Below are positions 17,789 to 28,594 of a DNA stretch of 64,000 nucleotides, piece by piece. Below the pieces are notes generated by a model. That model worked only from the letters and a program-made list of their open reading frames with translations. It was not told the origin of the DNA and ran no database searches. Source of the DNA: Klebsiella spallanzanii (GTDB lineage Bacteria > Pseudomonadota > Gammaproteobacteria > Enterobacterales > Enterobacteriaceae); the NCBI RefSeq assembly GCF_902158555.1, contig NZ_CABGGS010000023.1, forward strand, positions 248,001 to 312,000, written 5' to 3'. Position 1 is the stretch's first letter. Each line of letters starts with the position of its first letter. Position numbers and translations under genes: made by a program.

Positions 17789-18991
17789 TCAGGCGGTCAG
17801 ACGGTTGGCGTCTTGCGCGATGACCAGCTCTTCGTTGGTCGGAATGACGACAGCCGGGCGGGTGCCTTCTTTGTTGATGAAGCCGGACTTGCCAAAACGG
17901 GCAGCCAGGTTACGTTCGTGATCAACTTCGAAGCCCAGTACGCCCAGTTTGCCCAGGGACAGTTCGCGGACCATTGCAGCGTTCTCACCGATACCACCGG
18001 TGAACACCACTGCGTCCAGACGACCGTCCATCAGCGCGGTATAGGAACCGATGTATTTCGCCAGGCGGTGGCAGTAAACGTCCATTGCACGTTTAGCATC
18101 TGCTTTTTCTTTGTAGTTGTCTTCAACATAGCGGCAGTCGCTGGTCACTTCGGTCAGGCCGAGCAGACCGGACTCTTTGGTCAGCATTTTGTTGATAGCG
18201 TCTACGCTCATGCCCAGGGCATCGTGCAGATGGAAAATGATTGCCGGGTCGATATCGCCAGAACGAGTACCCATAACCAGGCCTTCCAGCGGGGTCAGAC
18301 CCATGGAGGTGTCAACGCATTTACCGTTGCGGATGGCAGAAACAGAACCACCGTTGCCCAGATGGCAGGTGATGATGTTCAGTTCTTCAACCGGTTTGTT
18401 CAGAACTTTTGCGGCTTCCTGAGTCACATAGAAGTGGCTGGTGCCGTGTGCGCCATAGCGACGTACGCCGTGTTCTTTGTACAGGCTGTACGGCAGGGCA
18501 TAGAGGTAAGACTCTTCTGGCATGGTCTGATGGAACGCGGTGTCGAACACGGCAACGTTCTTGTCTTTCAGATGCGGGAAGGATTTCAGCGCTTCTGCGA
18601 TACCGATCAGGTGAGCCGGGTTGTGCAGCGGAGCGAAAGACGCGGAGTCTTTGATTCCCTGAATGACAGAGTCATCGATCACTACGGAGCTGGTGTATTT
18701 TTCACCACCGTGAACGATGCGATGGCCGATTGCGGTCAACTGAGCAGACAGTTCTGGTTTTTGTGCCAGAATAGTGTTAACGATAAAGTTAAGAGCTTCA
18801 CTGTGAGCAGCGCCTGCGCCTAAATCGGCTTCTTGTTTGCTGCCGTCCATTTTCCATTTGATACGTGCTTCAGGAAGATGGAAACATTCGGCTAAACCGG
18901 ACAGATATTCGTCACCGTTGACGGCATCAAGGATAGCAAATTTCAGTGAGGAGCTACCGCAGTTCAGAACCAGTACTAACTTACTCGACAT
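17789..18991 (-). CDS. ackA: acetate kinase AckA
   Basis: Converts acetyl phosphate and ADP to acetate and ATP; with Pta it forms the acetate overflow/assimilation pathway and sets the acetyl phosphate pool. 400 residues as in E. coli. ASKHA phosphotransferase fold with N-terminal [12 protein letters not shown] (Asn near 9, magnesium site), [18 protein letters not shown] phosphate loop, [16 protein letters not shown] and the adenosine loop [10 protein letters not shown]. First gene of ackA-pta. Confidence 0.97.
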   Translation of the reverse strand: MSSKLVLVLNCGSSSLKFAILDAVNGDEYLSGLAECFHLPEARIKWKMDGSKQEADLGAGAAHSEALNFIVNTILAQKPELSAQLTAIGHRIVHGGEKYTSSVVIDDSVIQGIKDSASFAPLHNPAHLIGIAEALKSFPHLKDKNVAVFDTAFHQTMPEESYLYALPYSLYKEHGVRRYGAHGTSHFYVTQEAAKVLNKPVEELNIITCHLGNGGSVSAIRNGKCVDTSMGLTPLEGLVMGTRSGDIDPAIIFHLHDALGMSVDAINKMLTKESGLLGLTEVTSDCRYVEDNYKEKADAKRAMDVYCHRLAKYIGSYTALMDGRLDAVVFTGGIGENAAMVRELSLGKLGVLGFEVDHERNLAARFGKSGFINKEGTRPAVVIPTNEELVIAQDANRLTA

Positions 18992-19328
18992 GGAAGTACC
19001 TTTTTATGATACGTGGCTAAAAAAACGTCAGTGTGTCACAAAGCGTAGCGCAGGATGACATCGACATTTATGATTAACATCATGCCTTGTACTGTTTTCG
19101 GGCACGATGAGATAAGTACATTTGATTTTATGCCATTTTGCATAATTTTCAGCCAATGGCAGAATGTGCGATAATTTGACTAACCTGGTAAAAGGGTCTA
19201 ACCGCCCCTCAGGTGCGCACAGAATACCTGATTGCCGCACCCATTGCCAAAATCTTTTGAACGTTGTCATGCACAGTTGGTGTTTTGCACAAATATTTTA
19301 AGTTTTATATGTAAAGTTGAGGTAAGTC
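18992..19328. other. ackA-yfbV divergent intergenic region
   Basis: 337 bp, AT-rich, carrying the promoters of ackA (minus) and yfbV (plus). The yfbV side has GAGGTAA 8 nt before its ATG. No clear FNR dyad or consensus -35/-10 pair was identified by eye. Confidence 0.55.
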
Positions 19329-19784
19329 ATGTCTGGTCCCGAGAATCGCCCTTTCAGTTTTTTTGGCTTGTTTCGCCGTGGGCAACACTATGCAAAGACC
19401 TGGCCTCTGGATAAACGTCTTGCCCCGGTGTTTATTGAAAACCGCATTATTCGCGCCACGCGCTATGCGATTCGCATCATGCCGCCGGTCGCGATTTTCA
19501 CGTTATGCTGGCAAATCGCCCTCGGCGGTCAGTTAGGGCCCGCGGTTGCCACCGCGCTGTTCGCGCTGAGCTTGCCAATGCAAGGTTTATGGTGGCTGGG
19601 TAAGCGTTCGGTGACCCCGCTGCCGCCGTCCACGCTGAACTGGTTTTATGAAGTTCGCGGTAAGTTGCAGGAGGCTGGACAGGCGCTGACGCCGCTTAAC
19701 GGTAAGCCCGATTATCAAGCTTTAGCTGACACGCTTAAGCGCGCCTTCAAACAACTGGATAAAACTTTCCTGGATGATTTGTAA
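19329..19784 (+). CDS. yfbV: UPF0208 inner-membrane protein YfbV
   Basis: 151-residue protein of the UPF0208 family, same length as E. coli YfbV, which has been linked to Ter macrodomain insulation. Two adjacent hydrophobic segments ([17 protein letters not shown] and [20 protein letters not shown], about residues 51-95) form a membrane hairpin. The N-terminus is basic and cytoplasmic ([25 protein letters not shown]). It ends in an amphipathic C-terminal helix. A strong terminator follows. Confidence 0.9.
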   Translation: MSGPENRPFSFFGLFRRGQHYAKTWPLDKRLAPVFIENRIIRATRYAIRIMPPVAIFTLCWQIALGGQLGPAVATALFALSLPMQGLWWLGKRSVTPLPPSTLNWFYEVRGKLQEAGQALTPLNGKPDYQALADTLKRAFKQLDKTFLDDL

Positions 19785-19809
19785 TTGCATCAGGAAAACG
19801 CATATAAAA

Positions 19810-20364
<555 letters not shown>

Positions 20365-20375
20365 TGGAGGTTCCC

Positions 20376-21035
20376 GTGCAGTGTAAAGGTTTCCTGTTTG
20401 ATCTTGACGGGACATTAGTCGATTCGTTGCCGGTCGTGGAGCGTTCGTGGTGCAAATGGGCGGATCGGTTCGGTATCCCGCACGATGAAGTATTGAACTT
20501 CATTCATGGCAAACAGGCGATAACCTCGTTGCGTCATTTTCTACCCGGCCGCAGCGAAGAAGAGATTCAGGCCGAGTTCACCCGGCTGGAAACGGTAGAG
20601 GCGACGGATACGGATGGCGTAACGGCGCTGCCTGGGGCTGTTGCGTTACTCAACACTCTCGACGACGCCGGAATTCCCTGGGCGATTGTGACGTCGGGCT
20701 CAATACCTGTCGCCCACGCGCGTCATCGTGCGGCGGGTTTGCCTGACGCTAAAATTTTCGTCACCGCCGAGCGCGTGAAGCACGGAAAGCCCGCTCCGGA
20801 CGCATATCTGCTGGGGGCTGAACTGTTGGGTCTGGAGCCGAAAGATTGCGCTGTCGTGGAGGATGCCCCAGCTGGGCTGCTCTCCGGGCTGACTGCTGGC
20901 TGCCGCACTATCGCGGTAAATGTGCCTGCGGATGCGCCGCGGCTTGATGAAGCAGATTTTGTGTTAACGACGCTTGAGAGCCTGCAGGTTGAGCGTCTGT
21001 CCGACGGCAATGTGAATGTTAGCCTTAAAGACTAA
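20376..21035 (+). CDS. yfbT: HAD-family sugar phosphatase YfbT/HxpA
   Basis: Haloacid-dehalogenase-type phosphatase acting on sugar phosphates in E. coli. Motif I FDLDGTLVDS, motif II VTSG, motif III lysine in RVKHGKPAPDAY, motif IV VVEDAPAG: a complete active site with a small helical C1 cap. The GTG at 20376, 6 nt after GGAGG, gives (V)QCKGFLFDLDGTL, 219 residues, matching E. coli MRCKGF. An alternative ATG at 20364 adds four residues but lacks that spacing. Confidence 0.9.
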   Translation: MQCKGFLFDLDGTLVDSLPVVERSWCKWADRFGIPHDEVLNFIHGKQAITSLRHFLPGRSEEEIQAEFTRLETVEATDTDGVTALPGAVALLNTLDDAGIPWAIVTSGSIPVAHARHRAAGLPDAKIFVTAERVKHGKPAPDAYLLGAELLGLEPKDCAVVEDAPAGLLSGLTAGCRTIAVNVPADAPRLDEADFVLTTLESLQVERLSDGNVNVSLKD

Positions 21036-21046
21036 TCTCATGATTT

Positions 21047-21071
21047 AGCCCCGCACTGGCGGGGCTTTTTT
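21047..21071 (+). terminator. terminator after yfbT
   Basis: Seen: 8-bp perfect stem AGCCCCGC / GCGGGGCT, loop ACTG, followed by six T residues. Confidence 0.85.
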
Positions 21072-21111
21072 ATGCCAAACTTCCAACTCCATCTTCTGAC
21101 AAGGATAAGTT

Positions 21112-22944
21112 GTGAACGGTGAATTGATTTGGGTGTTATCTCTTCTTGCCGTAGCCGTCGTGCTCTTTGCCACCGGAAAAGTGCGCATGGACGCTATCGC
21201 TTTGCTGGTGATTGTCGCTTTTGTTCTGAGCGATACCTTAACCCTCAGCGAGGCTTTCTCAGGATTTAGCGATCCCAACGTTATCCTTATCGCCGCTCTT
21301 TTCATTATTGGCGATGGGCTGGTGCGCACCGGGGTCGCGACCAAAATGGGCTCCTGGCTGGTGAAGGTTGCCGGTAACAGCGAAACCAAAATGCTGGTCT
21401 TTTTAATGCTGACCGTTGCCGGTCTGGGCGCTTTTATGAGCTCGACGGGCGTGGTCGCCATTTTTATTCCGGTGGTGCTCAGCGTTTCAATGCGCATGAA
21501 CACGTCCCCTTCACGGTTAATGATGCCGCTTAGTTTTGCTGGGCTTATCAGCGGGATGATGACCCTGGTGGCCACGCCGCCCAACCTGGTCGTCAATAGT
21601 GAGCTTTTGCGAGAGGGGTTGCAGGGATTCAGCTTTTTTAGCGTTACGCCAATAGGTCTCGTTGTACTGGTGCTGGGCGTTTTTTATATGCTGGTGATGC
21701 GCTTTATGCTTAAGGGTGAGGAAGGTGAGCTGGTGCGCGATGGGCGCAAAAGAAGCACTTTCCGTGATTTAATTAAAGATTATCACCTGACGGGCAGGGC
21801 GCGCCGCCTGGCAATTCGTCCCGGTTCGCCGATGATTGGCCAGCGCCTGGACGATCTAAAACTTCGCGAGCGCTACGGAGCCAACGTCATCGGCGTTGAG
21901 CGCTGGAGGCGCTTTCGGCGGGTTATTGTTAACGTCAACGGGGTATCCGAATTCCGCGCCCGTGACGTTTTGCTGATCGATATGTCGGCCTCGGATGTTG
22001 ATTTACGCCAGTTCTGCGGCGAGCAAATGCTGGAGCCGATGGTCCTGCGCGGCGAATATTTTTCCGATCAGGCGCTGGATGTGGGGATGGCGGAAGTCTC
22101 CCTGATCCCGGATTCCGAACTGATTGGCAAGACGGTGCGTGAAATTGCTTTCCGTACCCGTTTCGATCTAAATATCGTGGGGCTAAAGCGTGATGGTAAA
22201 GCCCTTGATGGCGCGGTGACCGACGAAGCTCTGCAGCTTGGCGATATCATGCTGGTGGTGGGCAACTGGCGGCAGATAGCTCTGTTGGCCAAGCGGGGCC
22301 GCGACTTTGTGGTGCTGAATATGCCCATTGAGGTTAATGACGCCTCGCCTGCGCACAGCCAGGCACCGCATGCGATTTTCTGCCTGGTGCTGATGGTCGC
22401 TTTGATGCTGACTGACGAAATTCCTAACCCAATAGCGGCTATCATCGCCTGCCTGCTGATGGGGAAATTCCGCTGTATCAACGCCGAAAGCGCCTATAAA
22501 GCCATTCATTGGCCGAGCATTATTTTGATTGTCGGGATGATGCCTTTTGCCCTGGCGCTGCAGAAAACCGGCGGCGTGGATCTGGTTGTTAAAGGTCTGA
22601 TGGATGTGGCTGGAAGCAAAGGGCCTTATCTGATGCTCGGCTGCCTGTTCGTGATGTGCGCGGCAATCGGCTTGTTTATTTCAAATACCGCCACTGCGGT
22701 GCTGATGGCGCCCATTGCGCTGGCTGCGGCGAAGTCGATGGGGGTATCGCCTTATCCCTTCGCGATGGTGGTGGCAATGGCGGCTTCGGCAGCGTTTATG
22801 ACGCCCGTATCGTCGCCGGTGAACACGCTGGTACTGGGGCCAGGCAAGTACTCTTTCAGCGATTTTGTCAAAATCGGCGTACCGTTTACCGTGCTGGTTA
22901 TGGTGGTGTGCGTACTGCTGATCCCGGTGTTGTTCCCGTTCTGA
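21112..22944 (+). CDS. yfbS: SLC13/DASS-type transporter YfbS with two TrkA-C domains
   Basis: 610-residue inner-membrane protein, same length as E. coli YfbS, of the sodium/sulfate-dicarboxylate symporter fold; substrate unknown. GTG start after AAGGATAAG. Twelve or so membrane segments are split by a soluble region at about residues 205-400. That region contains two RCK_C/TrkA-C domains ([25 protein letters not shown] and [25 protein letters not shown]), probably ligand-sensing. The SNT-type motifs [12 protein letters not shown] and [15 protein letters not shown] mark the two transport repeats. Confidence 0.92.
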   Translation: MNGELIWVLSLLAVAVVLFATGKVRMDAIALLVIVAFVLSDTLTLSEAFSGFSDPNVILIAALFIIGDGLVRTGVATKMGSWLVKVAGNSETKMLVFLMLTVAGLGAFMSSTGVVAIFIPVVLSVSMRMNTSPSRLMMPLSFAGLISGMMTLVATPPNLVVNSELLREGLQGFSFFSVTPIGLVVLVLGVFYMLVMRFMLKGEEGELVRDGRKRSTFRDLIKDYHLTGRARRLAIRPGSPMIGQRLDDLKLRERYGANVIGVERWRRFRRVIVNVNGVSEFRARDVLLIDMSASDVDLRQFCGEQMLEPMVLRGEYFSDQALDVGMAEVSLIPDSELIGKTVREIAFRTRFDLNIVGLKRDGKALDGAVTDEALQLGDIMLVVGNWRQIALLAKRGRDFVVLNMPIEVNDASPAHSQAPHAIFCLVLMVALMLTDEIPNPIAAIIACLLMGKFRCINAESAYKAIHWPSIILIVGMMPFALALQKTGGVDLVVKGLMDVAGSKGPYLMLGCLFVMCAAIGLFISNTATAVLMAPIALAAAKSMGVSPYPFAMVVAMAASAAFMTPVSSPVNTLVLGPGKYSFSDFVKIGVPFTVLVMVVCVLLIPVLFPF

Positions 22945-22959
22945 GTAAGCAGTTAAATT

Positions 22960-22986
22960 CCCCGGTCAGGTTCATGCTGGCCGGGG
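22960..22986. terminator. hairpin between convergent yfbS and yfbR
   Basis: Seen: 9-bp stem CCCCGGTCA / TGGCCGGGG with one G-T wobble and a 9-nt loop. No T-run, but placed between converging genes 48 bp apart. Confidence 0.45.
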
Positions 22987-22992
22987 AGCCGT

Positions 22993-23592
22993 TTATAAAG
23001 GCGAATCCTGGCTGATTTCATCCAGCGAAAGATGGAAGCTCGGCACAAATACCTGCATAAAGTAGTCCATCTCCTCGCTGCGACGTGATTCCAGCGTTTT
23101 CTCAAGACGGCCTTTGGCCAGCAGAAATTCGTTATTCCCGGCCGATAGTTCTTCCAGGCACTTCAGATAGGCGCAAAGCGCGTCGGCCTGCTTGACGAGG
23201 GATTTCTCCTCTTCGCTATAGTGGTGCTCGTCGATGAGCGGCTCAAAAATGTCGCGCAGCTCGTCAGGAACCATATCGACCAGCTTCTGCTGGGCTATTT
23301 TTTCGATGGCTTTGTATTCTTGCGCAATCTGCGAGTTGAAATATTTAACCGGAGTCGGGAGGTCGCCGGTCAGGACTTCCGAAGCATCGTGGTACATCGC
23401 CAGTAGCGCGATTCGTTCGGCGTTAACCTGGCCGCCAAATTTACGATTTTTAATCGCTGCCAGGGCATGAGCAACCATCGCGACCTGCAAACTGTGTTCG
23501 GAGACGTTTTCGGTGCGGACATTGCGCATCAGCGGCCAGCGGTTGATCAGTTTCAAACGGGAGAGATGGGCAAAGAAGTGACTCTGACTCAT
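22993..23592 (-). CDS. yfbR: 5'-deoxynucleotidase YfbR
   Basis: HD-domain phosphohydrolase that dephosphorylates 2'-deoxynucleoside 5'-monophosphates. 199 residues as in E. coli, with near-identical sequence. Metal ligands: [18 protein letters not shown] (His33) and [13 protein letters not shown] (His68-Asp69), plus a distal Asp in [10 protein letters not shown]. Convergent with yfbS, 88 bp downstream of alaA on the same strand. Confidence 0.95.
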   Translation of the reverse strand: MSQSHFFAHLSRLKLINRWPLMRNVRTENVSEHSLQVAMVAHALAAIKNRKFGGQVNAERIALLAMYHDASEVLTGDLPTPVKYFNSQIAQEYKAIEKIAQQKLVDMVPDELRDIFEPLIDEHHYSEEEKSLVKQADALCAYLKCLEELSAGNNEFLLAKGRLEKTLESRRSEEMDYFMQVFVPSFHLSLDEISQDSPL

Positions 23593-23641
23593 TAGGGACC
23601 CTTAATCAGTTACGACGTCGGGTGTCATTGTGCGCAGGGAT

Positions 23642-23668
23642 TGCCGCCGGATGCAAATTCCGGCGGCA
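23642..23668. repeat. GC-rich hairpin between yfbR and alaA
   Basis: Seen: 10-bp perfect stem TGCCGCCGGA / TCCGGCGGCA with a 7-nt loop between two same-strand genes. No T-run on the minus strand, so an mRNA-stability or REP-like element is more likely than a full terminator. Confidence 0.5.
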
Positions 23669-23680
23669 GGAGGCGTTAAA

Positions 23681-24898
23681 TCAGAGCTGGTGATAACCGG
23701 AAAGGAAGCGCCCAAAGCGGGTAATGGCCATTTCCAGATCGTCCTCGCGCGGAAGGGTCACGATACGCACGTGATCCGGCCACGGCCAGTTAAAGGCAGT
23801 GCCCTGAACCAGCAGGACCTTTTCCTGCAGTAGAAAATCGAGAACCATCTTCTGATCATCATGAATATTGAAGCGTTTGGCGTCGATTTTCGGGAACATA
23901 TACAGCGCGCCTTTCGGCTTGGTGCACGATACGCCAGGTATTTCGTTAATTAACTCCCAGGCGCGGTTACGCTGTTCGTATAAACGGCCGCCGGGGATAA
24001 TAAATTCGCTGATGCTCTGATAGCCGCCGAGCGCCGTTTGAATCGCGTGCTGGGCCGGGACGTTGGCGCACAGGCGCATAGAGGCCAGCATCTCCAGGCC
24101 TTCGATATAACCTTTTGCGTGTTTCTTCGGTCCGTTAAGCACCATCCAGCCCTGACGGAAACCGGCAACGCGGTAGGTCTTCGACAGCCCGTTAAAAGTA
24201 ATGGTCAGCAGATCCGGCGCCAGAGGGGCAATCGAGTGGTGCTGCGCGTCATCGTAGAGGATCTTATCGTAGATCTCATCGGCGAAAATGATCAGGTTAT
24301 TCTGGCGGGCGATCTCAACGATCTCCATCAGCAATTCCTTCGAATACACTGCGCCGGTCGGGTTATTCGGGTTGATAATCACGATACCGCGAGTACGCGG
24401 GGTGATTTTTGCGCGGATATCGTCCAGGTCCGGGAACCAGTCGGACGACTCATCACAAAGATAGTGCACCGCTTTACCGCTGGAGAGCGCTACTGCTGCA
24501 GTCCACAGCGGATAATCCGGCGCGGGCACCAGCATTTCATCGCCGCTATTCAGCAGCGCCTGCATGGCCTGGACAATAAGCTCGGAAACGCCGTTGCCGA
24601 TATAAATATCTTCGACCGTCACATCACGCATGCCGCGGGCCTGATAGTGCTGCATGATGGCTTTACGTGCGGAATAAAGGCCTTTTGAATCACTGTAGCC
24701 CTGGGCGGTAGGCAGATTGCGGATGACATCAACGAGGATTTCGTCAGGCGCATCAAAGCCGAACGGCGCCGGGTTGCCGATGTTCAGCTTCAGGACTTTG
24801 TTGCCTTCCTCTTCAAGGCGTTTTGCCTCTTTGAGTACCGGGCCGCGGATGTCGTAACAGACGTTATCTAACTTGCTGGATTTTTCGATGGGGGACAT
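23681..24898 (-). CDS. alaA: glutamate-pyruvate aminotransferase AlaA
   Basis: PLP-dependent class I/II aminotransferase making alanine from pyruvate and glutamate (E. coli yfbQ/alaA). 405 residues, same as E. coli. The PLP lysine is in TFNGLSKTYRVAGFRQGWM (about residue 240); the cofactor Asp/Tyr pair is in IIFADEIYDKILYD; substrate-binding NPNNPTGAVY. ATG at 24898. Confidence 0.95.
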   Translation of the reverse strand: MSPIEKSSKLDNVCYDIRGPVLKEAKRLEEEGNKVLKLNIGNPAPFGFDAPDEILVDVIRNLPTAQGYSDSKGLYSARKAIMQHYQARGMRDVTVEDIYIGNGVSELIVQAMQALLNSGDEMLVPAPDYPLWTAAVALSSGKAVHYLCDESSDWFPDLDDIRAKITPRTRGIVIINPNNPTGAVYSKELLMEIVEIARQNNLIIFADEIYDKILYDDAQHHSIAPLAPDLLTITFNGLSKTYRVAGFRQGWMVLNGPKKHAKGYIEGLEMLASMRLCANVPAQHAIQTALGGYQSISEFIIPGGRLYEQRNRAWELINEIPGVSCTKPKGALYMFPKIDAKRFNIHDDQKMVLDFLLQEKVLLVQGTAFNWPWPDHVRIVTLPREDDLEMAITRFGRFLSGYHQL

Positions 24899-25792
24899 GA
24901 ACCTTTGACCTTTTAGCTGTTATCGCCACTCCCTGCCGTGGAAGTCAGCACGGAATAATGTACTCCGCATCCCCGCTGTTTTGAAGGGTTAACAGGAGAA
25001 GATTTTGCCATTCTTGTTTTTTTGGATTAATCAATATACCTGGTGATTGGCGATTTAATTTATTCATTATGCCTTTTATTGTTTGTGATATGGTTTTATG
25101 TTGCGTGTTGTGGTCTTTTTGTGAACGTTTATCTGGTTTGTTGCCTAAGGGCTACTGATCGCTTGTTTTTCACGCATGAAACGAGCAACTCTTTTGATGA
25201 ACTTTTAATTCACAATGCACAGAAATTTGTAACAAGTTTGCTGGATACTTTTAATGAAAACATTTAATTGATTAATGTTTTCTAATTTACTCAGAGAATA
25301 TTCTTAGATTTGTTAATTTAATTAAAGCGCTGAAAAGTGTTTAAAATTACCTGAGATAATACTGAATAACTCTTATAAATATTGTGGTTTTCGGTTAGAA
25401 TATCACCGTTAATATTGACATATGGCTATGCCAGGTAGTTGCTATTCTTTATTAATACATTGTTATTGCAGGTTTTTGTTCGTCTTGTTGAGGGCCGTGG
25501 CAAGCTTTTGTCGCTTGTGAAGCGCAGGCTGCGTCCATCGAACGTTATTTTTTGCGTTGCATCACAGAAAGCGGGAAGGTCGTAATTAATAGCGCTTAGA
25601 AGTACGAACAAAATATTACTCAGAAATTTCGCACATTTGCTGCGGATGAGCGCTTTCAAATGCAATAACGTTCGTCCAGTTGTTCATCCATCGGTTTTGG
25701 GTGGGGAACACGAGGCTTAAGGAATAGCCGGAAGCCTGGAGCACAGCATCAATAAGGCAGGCAAGCATTAGCCGCTTTTAAGTGAAGCAAAT
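24899..25792. other. 894-bp AT-rich region between divergent alaA and lrhA
   Basis: No convincing gene. The middle (about 25020-25420) is very AT-rich. A 74-codon frame at 25043-25267 has no recognisable domain and no ribosome binding site. A 79-codon frame on the other strand at 25426-25665 is equally unsupported. E. coli also has a gap of roughly this size upstream of lrhA, so this is probably a long regulatory leader for lrhA. No clear -35/-10 pair was recognised. Confidence 0.6.
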
Positions 25793-26719
25793 ATGATAAA
25801 TGAAAATCGTCCGATACTAAATTTAGACCTCGATCTCCTGAGAACCTTCGTTGCTGTCGCCGATCTCAGCACGTTTGCCGCCGCTGCAGCTGCGGTGCAG
25901 CGCACTCAGTCAGCGGTAAGCCAGCAAATGCAGAGGCTGGAGCAACTGGTCGGAAAAGAACTTTTTGCCCGTCACGGGCGCAATAAGCTCCTGACTGAGC
26001 AAGGTATTCAGCTACTGGGATACGCGCGGAAAATTCTGCGTTTTAATGATGAAGCCTGCATGTCGCTTATGTTCGGTAGCTTGCAGGGAACGTTGACTAT
26101 TGGCGCATCTGATGAGACTGCGGATACCATTTTACCGTTCTTGCTGAACCGGATCGGCAGCTTTTACCCTAAACTTTCCCTCGAAATCAAAGTTCTCAAT
26201 CATGTTGATGTCGAAGCGATGCTGACGAGTGGGGCAATCGATCTTGCTTTGACTACGCGGCAGATGAAAAACGTCGAGATGCTGACATTACGCACTTCGC
26301 CAACGTTGTGGTACTGCGCCGCCGATTACGTTGTCCCGCAGGGAGAATCCGTTCCGCTTATCCTGCTGGATGCGCCAGGCCCGCTCCGTGAAGATATTAT
26401 CAAAGTACTCAATACCGCTCAGGTGTCCTGGCATTTGGCCCATGAGGCTTCCTCTCTGGCGGGCGTAAAGGCAGCGGTGATGGCTGGTCTCGGCGTCACG
26501 GCGCAGCCGGTCGAAATGATGAGTCCGGTGCTGCGTGTGCCTGGCAGAAGCGATGGCTTGCCGGGATTACCGGATACACGCTACCTGTTGAGCTGTAATC
26601 CCCAGAAAGCCAGCGAATTAGCTCAGGCTATTTTCCAGTCACTTAGTGCAGACCGTGAATCGTGGTCGGAGCAGCAAGTTTGTACCCCTGAAGGGGGAGA
26701 TAATTCCTTCGTTTTGTGA
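25793..26719 (+). CDS. lrhA: LysR-family regulator LrhA
   Basis: LysR-type regulator; in E. coli it represses flagellar flhDC and affects type 1 fimbriae and RpoS translation. 308 residues. The N-terminal winged HTH (about 12-75) is almost identical to E. coli LrhA ([49 protein letters not shown] as family stretch). The effector domain is clearly more divergent, for example residues 130-175 and the C-terminus. Position upstream of nuoA and orientation are conserved. A strong terminator follows. Confidence 0.92.
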   Translation: MINENRPILNLDLDLLRTFVAVADLSTFAAAAAAVQRTQSAVSQQMQRLEQLVGKELFARHGRNKLLTEQGIQLLGYARKILRFNDEACMSLMFGSLQGTLTIGASDETADTILPFLLNRIGSFYPKLSLEIKVLNHVDVEAMLTSGAIDLALTTRQMKNVEMLTLRTSPTLWYCAADYVVPQGESVPLILLDAPGPLREDIIKVLNTAQVSWHLAHEASSLAGVKAAVMAGLGVTAQPVEMMSPVLRVPGRSDGLPGLPDTRYLLSCNPQKASELAQAIFQSLSADRESWSEQQVCTPEGGDNSFVL

Positions 26720-26772
26720 GGGGAAAAGGCTAACAAACATCACAAAAACTGGTAACAAAATGTAAGTGCAAA

Positions 26773-26817
26773 AAAGAACCACAGAGGTCAAAAATGGACG
26801 CTGTGGTTCTTTTTTTT
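26773..26817 (+). terminator. terminator after lrhA
   Basis: Seen: 12-bp perfect stem AAAGAACCACAG / CTGTGGTTCTTT with a 16-nt loop and a run of eight T residues. Confidence 0.85.
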
Positions 26818-27201
26818 CAAATTTTATTGATGAATTGAATGTTTTGTTGAGTTGTTTTTATTTAAATCAGTAAGTTAGACCTGCTCTTTCTCTCACTTCT
26901 CTACTTTTCTCTGCACTTTCAATACTTCCTGCTAATGTTAAAAAACCGGATGGTTTGTTGCTGTTTTCTTGATTGAATTAACAAAAGCGTGTCACAGATC
27001 AAGAAAATACCCCTCCTTAGGGGGAGGAATCGTGGCTAAATCCTGTCAAAATAGACGGGTAATTTTGATTTACGGCGGAAACGGACACGATTCAACAGCA
27101 CTAAATCCGAATGGTATGCAAGGTTATTCCGCATAAAAGGGCATTTAATGTTAATGAAAAAAATCCAATGTAAATTAATGTTGTAAAAACTTTTGTTAAA
27201 G

Positions 27202-27231
27202 TTGACAAAAGGTTAATGAAAGGAGTAAAAA
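27202..27231 (+). promoter_or_regulatory. candidate nuo operon promoter
   Basis: Seen: consensus -35 TTGACA (27202-27207) and TAAAAA (27226-27231) as -10 after an 18-nt spacer. It would give a leader of about 130 nt before nuoA. E. coli nuo uses several start sites, so this may be one of a set. Confidence 0.4.
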
Positions 27232-27370
27232 GCCACCGCAACTGGCCTTCCACATCTACCAGGGACGCTTTTTTGCACGGCTATTTTTTTATTCCTCCCC
27301 GTGAAACGCTGTGGCGTTCATCTGCCAGTAAGAGCAGAGGGTTTTAGCGCTACACTTTTTTGGTTAAGCA

Positions 27371-27817
27371 ATGCGTATGTCAACATCCACTGAAGTCATC
27401 GCTCATCATTGGGCATTCGCTGTATTTCTCATCATCGCTATCGGCCTGTGCTGCCTGATGCTTGTCGGCGGCTGGTACCTCGGCGGTCGCGCGCGCGCGC
27501 GTAGCAAGAACACGCCGTTTGAATCCGGGATCGACTCTGTTGGTTCGGCTCGCTTACGTCTTTCTGCGAAGTTTTATCTGGTTGCCATGTTCTTCGTTAT
27601 TTTCGACGTGGAAGCCCTGTATCTCTACGCATGGTCGACTTCTATCCGCGAAAGCGGTTGGGTCGGCTTTGTGGAAGCCGCAATTTTCATTTTAGTGCTA
27701 CTGGCTGGTCTGGTTTACCTCGTTCGTATCGGCGCACTGGACTGGACGCCTACGCGCTCCCGTCGCACGCTGGTTAACCCGGATACAGACAGTCCCACTA
27801 ACCGTCATACGCAGTAA
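27371..27817 (+). CDS. nuoA: NADH-quinone oxidoreductase subunit A
   Basis: Membrane subunit of complex I near the quinone channel. 148 residues with three transmembrane helices: about 17-40 ([20 protein letters not shown]), 68-90 ([19 protein letters not shown]) and 98-118. The loop CCLMLVGG...[25 protein letters not shown] is the conserved TMH1-2 loop. The acidic FDVEALY motif is intact. First gene of the thirteen-gene nuo operon. Confidence 0.97.
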   Translation: MRMSTSTEVIAHHWAFAVFLIIAIGLCCLMLVGGWYLGGRARARSKNTPFESGIDSVGSARLRLSAKFYLVAMFFVIFDVEALYLYAWSTSIRESGWVGFVEAAIFILVLLAGLVYLVRIGALDWTPTRSRRTLVNPDTDSPTNRHTQ

Positions 27818-27832
27818 AAGCGAGGCAATAAG

Positions 27833-28507
27833 ATGGATTATACGCTCACCCGCATCGATCCTAACGGTGAGAACGACCGTTACCCCCTGCAAAAACAGGA
27901 GATCGTAACCGACCCCCTGGAGCAAGAAGTCAACAAAAGCGTGTATATGGGGAAGCTCGAACACGCGTTGCATGACATGGTGAACTGGGGCCGTAAGAAC
28001 TCAATCTGGCCTTACAACTTCGGCCTTTCTTGCTGCTACGTGGAAATGGTGACGTCATTCACTGCGGTGCATGACGTTGCGCGTTTTGGTGCCGAAGTAT
28101 TGCGTGCTTCCCCGCGTCAGGCTGACCTGATGGTGGTTGCTGGTACCTGTTTTACCAAGATGGCACCGGTCATTCAGCGTCTTTATGACCAGATGCTGGA
28201 GCCGAAGTGGGTTATCTCGATGGGCGCATGCGCCAACTCCGGCGGTATGTACGATATTTATTCTGTCGTACAGGGTGTGGACAAGTTTATCCCGGTTGAT
28301 GTTTACATCCCGGGCTGCCCGCCGCGCCCGGAAGCCTATATGCAGGCGTTAATGCTGCTGCAGGAGTCCATTGGTAAAGAGCGCCGTCCGCTCTCGTGGG
28401 TGGTTGGCGATCAGGGCGTTTATCGCGCCAATATGCAGTCGGAGCGCGAGCGTAAACGCGGCGAACGTATTGCAGTGACCAATCTGCGGACTCCGGACGA
28501 GATTTAA
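27833..28507 (+). CDS. nuoB: NADH-quinone oxidoreductase subunit B
   Basis: Peripheral-arm subunit carrying the N2 [4Fe-4S] cluster that reduces quinone. 224 residues. Cluster ligands: tandem cysteines in LSCCYVEM, Cys in GTCFTKMAP and Cys in [10 protein letters not shown]. Compared with remembered E. coli NuoB (220 residues), there is a four-residue insertion at [13 protein letters not shown] (about residues 43-48), in the N-terminal extension before the core. Confidence 0.97.
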   Translation: MDYTLTRIDPNGENDRYPLQKQEIVTDPLEQEVNKSVYMGKLEHALHDMVNWGRKNSIWPYNFGLSCCYVEMVTSFTAVHDVARFGAEVLRASPRQADLMVVAGTCFTKMAPVIQRLYDQMLEPKWVISMGACANSGGMYDIYSVVQGVDKFIPVDVYIPGCPPRPEAYMQALMLLQESIGKERRPLSWVVGDQGVYRANMQSERERKRGERIAVTNLRTPDEI

Positions 28508-28594
28508 CTTGCGCCTGCGGGTGGGATAGAAACTTCGCAAATTAATCTACTAAAGCAGCGAAGCCTCGCCAGCAGTCACCACGGACCTTTTGCA

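Larger units (their letters stand above)
26720..27370. other. lrhA-nuoA intergenic region
   Basis: 651 bp. Holds the lrhA terminator (26773-26817), an AT-rich stretch, and the nuo promoter region. No open frame of note. The nuo promoter in E. coli is controlled by ArcA, NarL, FNR, IHF and Fis; no convincing consensus dyads for these were picked out by eye. Confidence 0.6.

Noticed and set aside
25043-25267. 74-codon frame in the alaA-lrhA gap
   Set aside because: Hydrophobic start, but AT-rich background, no ribosome binding site and no similarity recognised; not enough to call a gene.
25426-25665. 79-codon minus-strand frame upstream of lrhA
   Set aside because: No ribosome binding site, low-complexity composition, and it overlaps the probable lrhA leader.
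27010-27030. Terminator hairpin in the lrhA-nuoA gap (CCTCC/GGAGG)
   Set aside because: Only about 5 bp of stem and no T-run.
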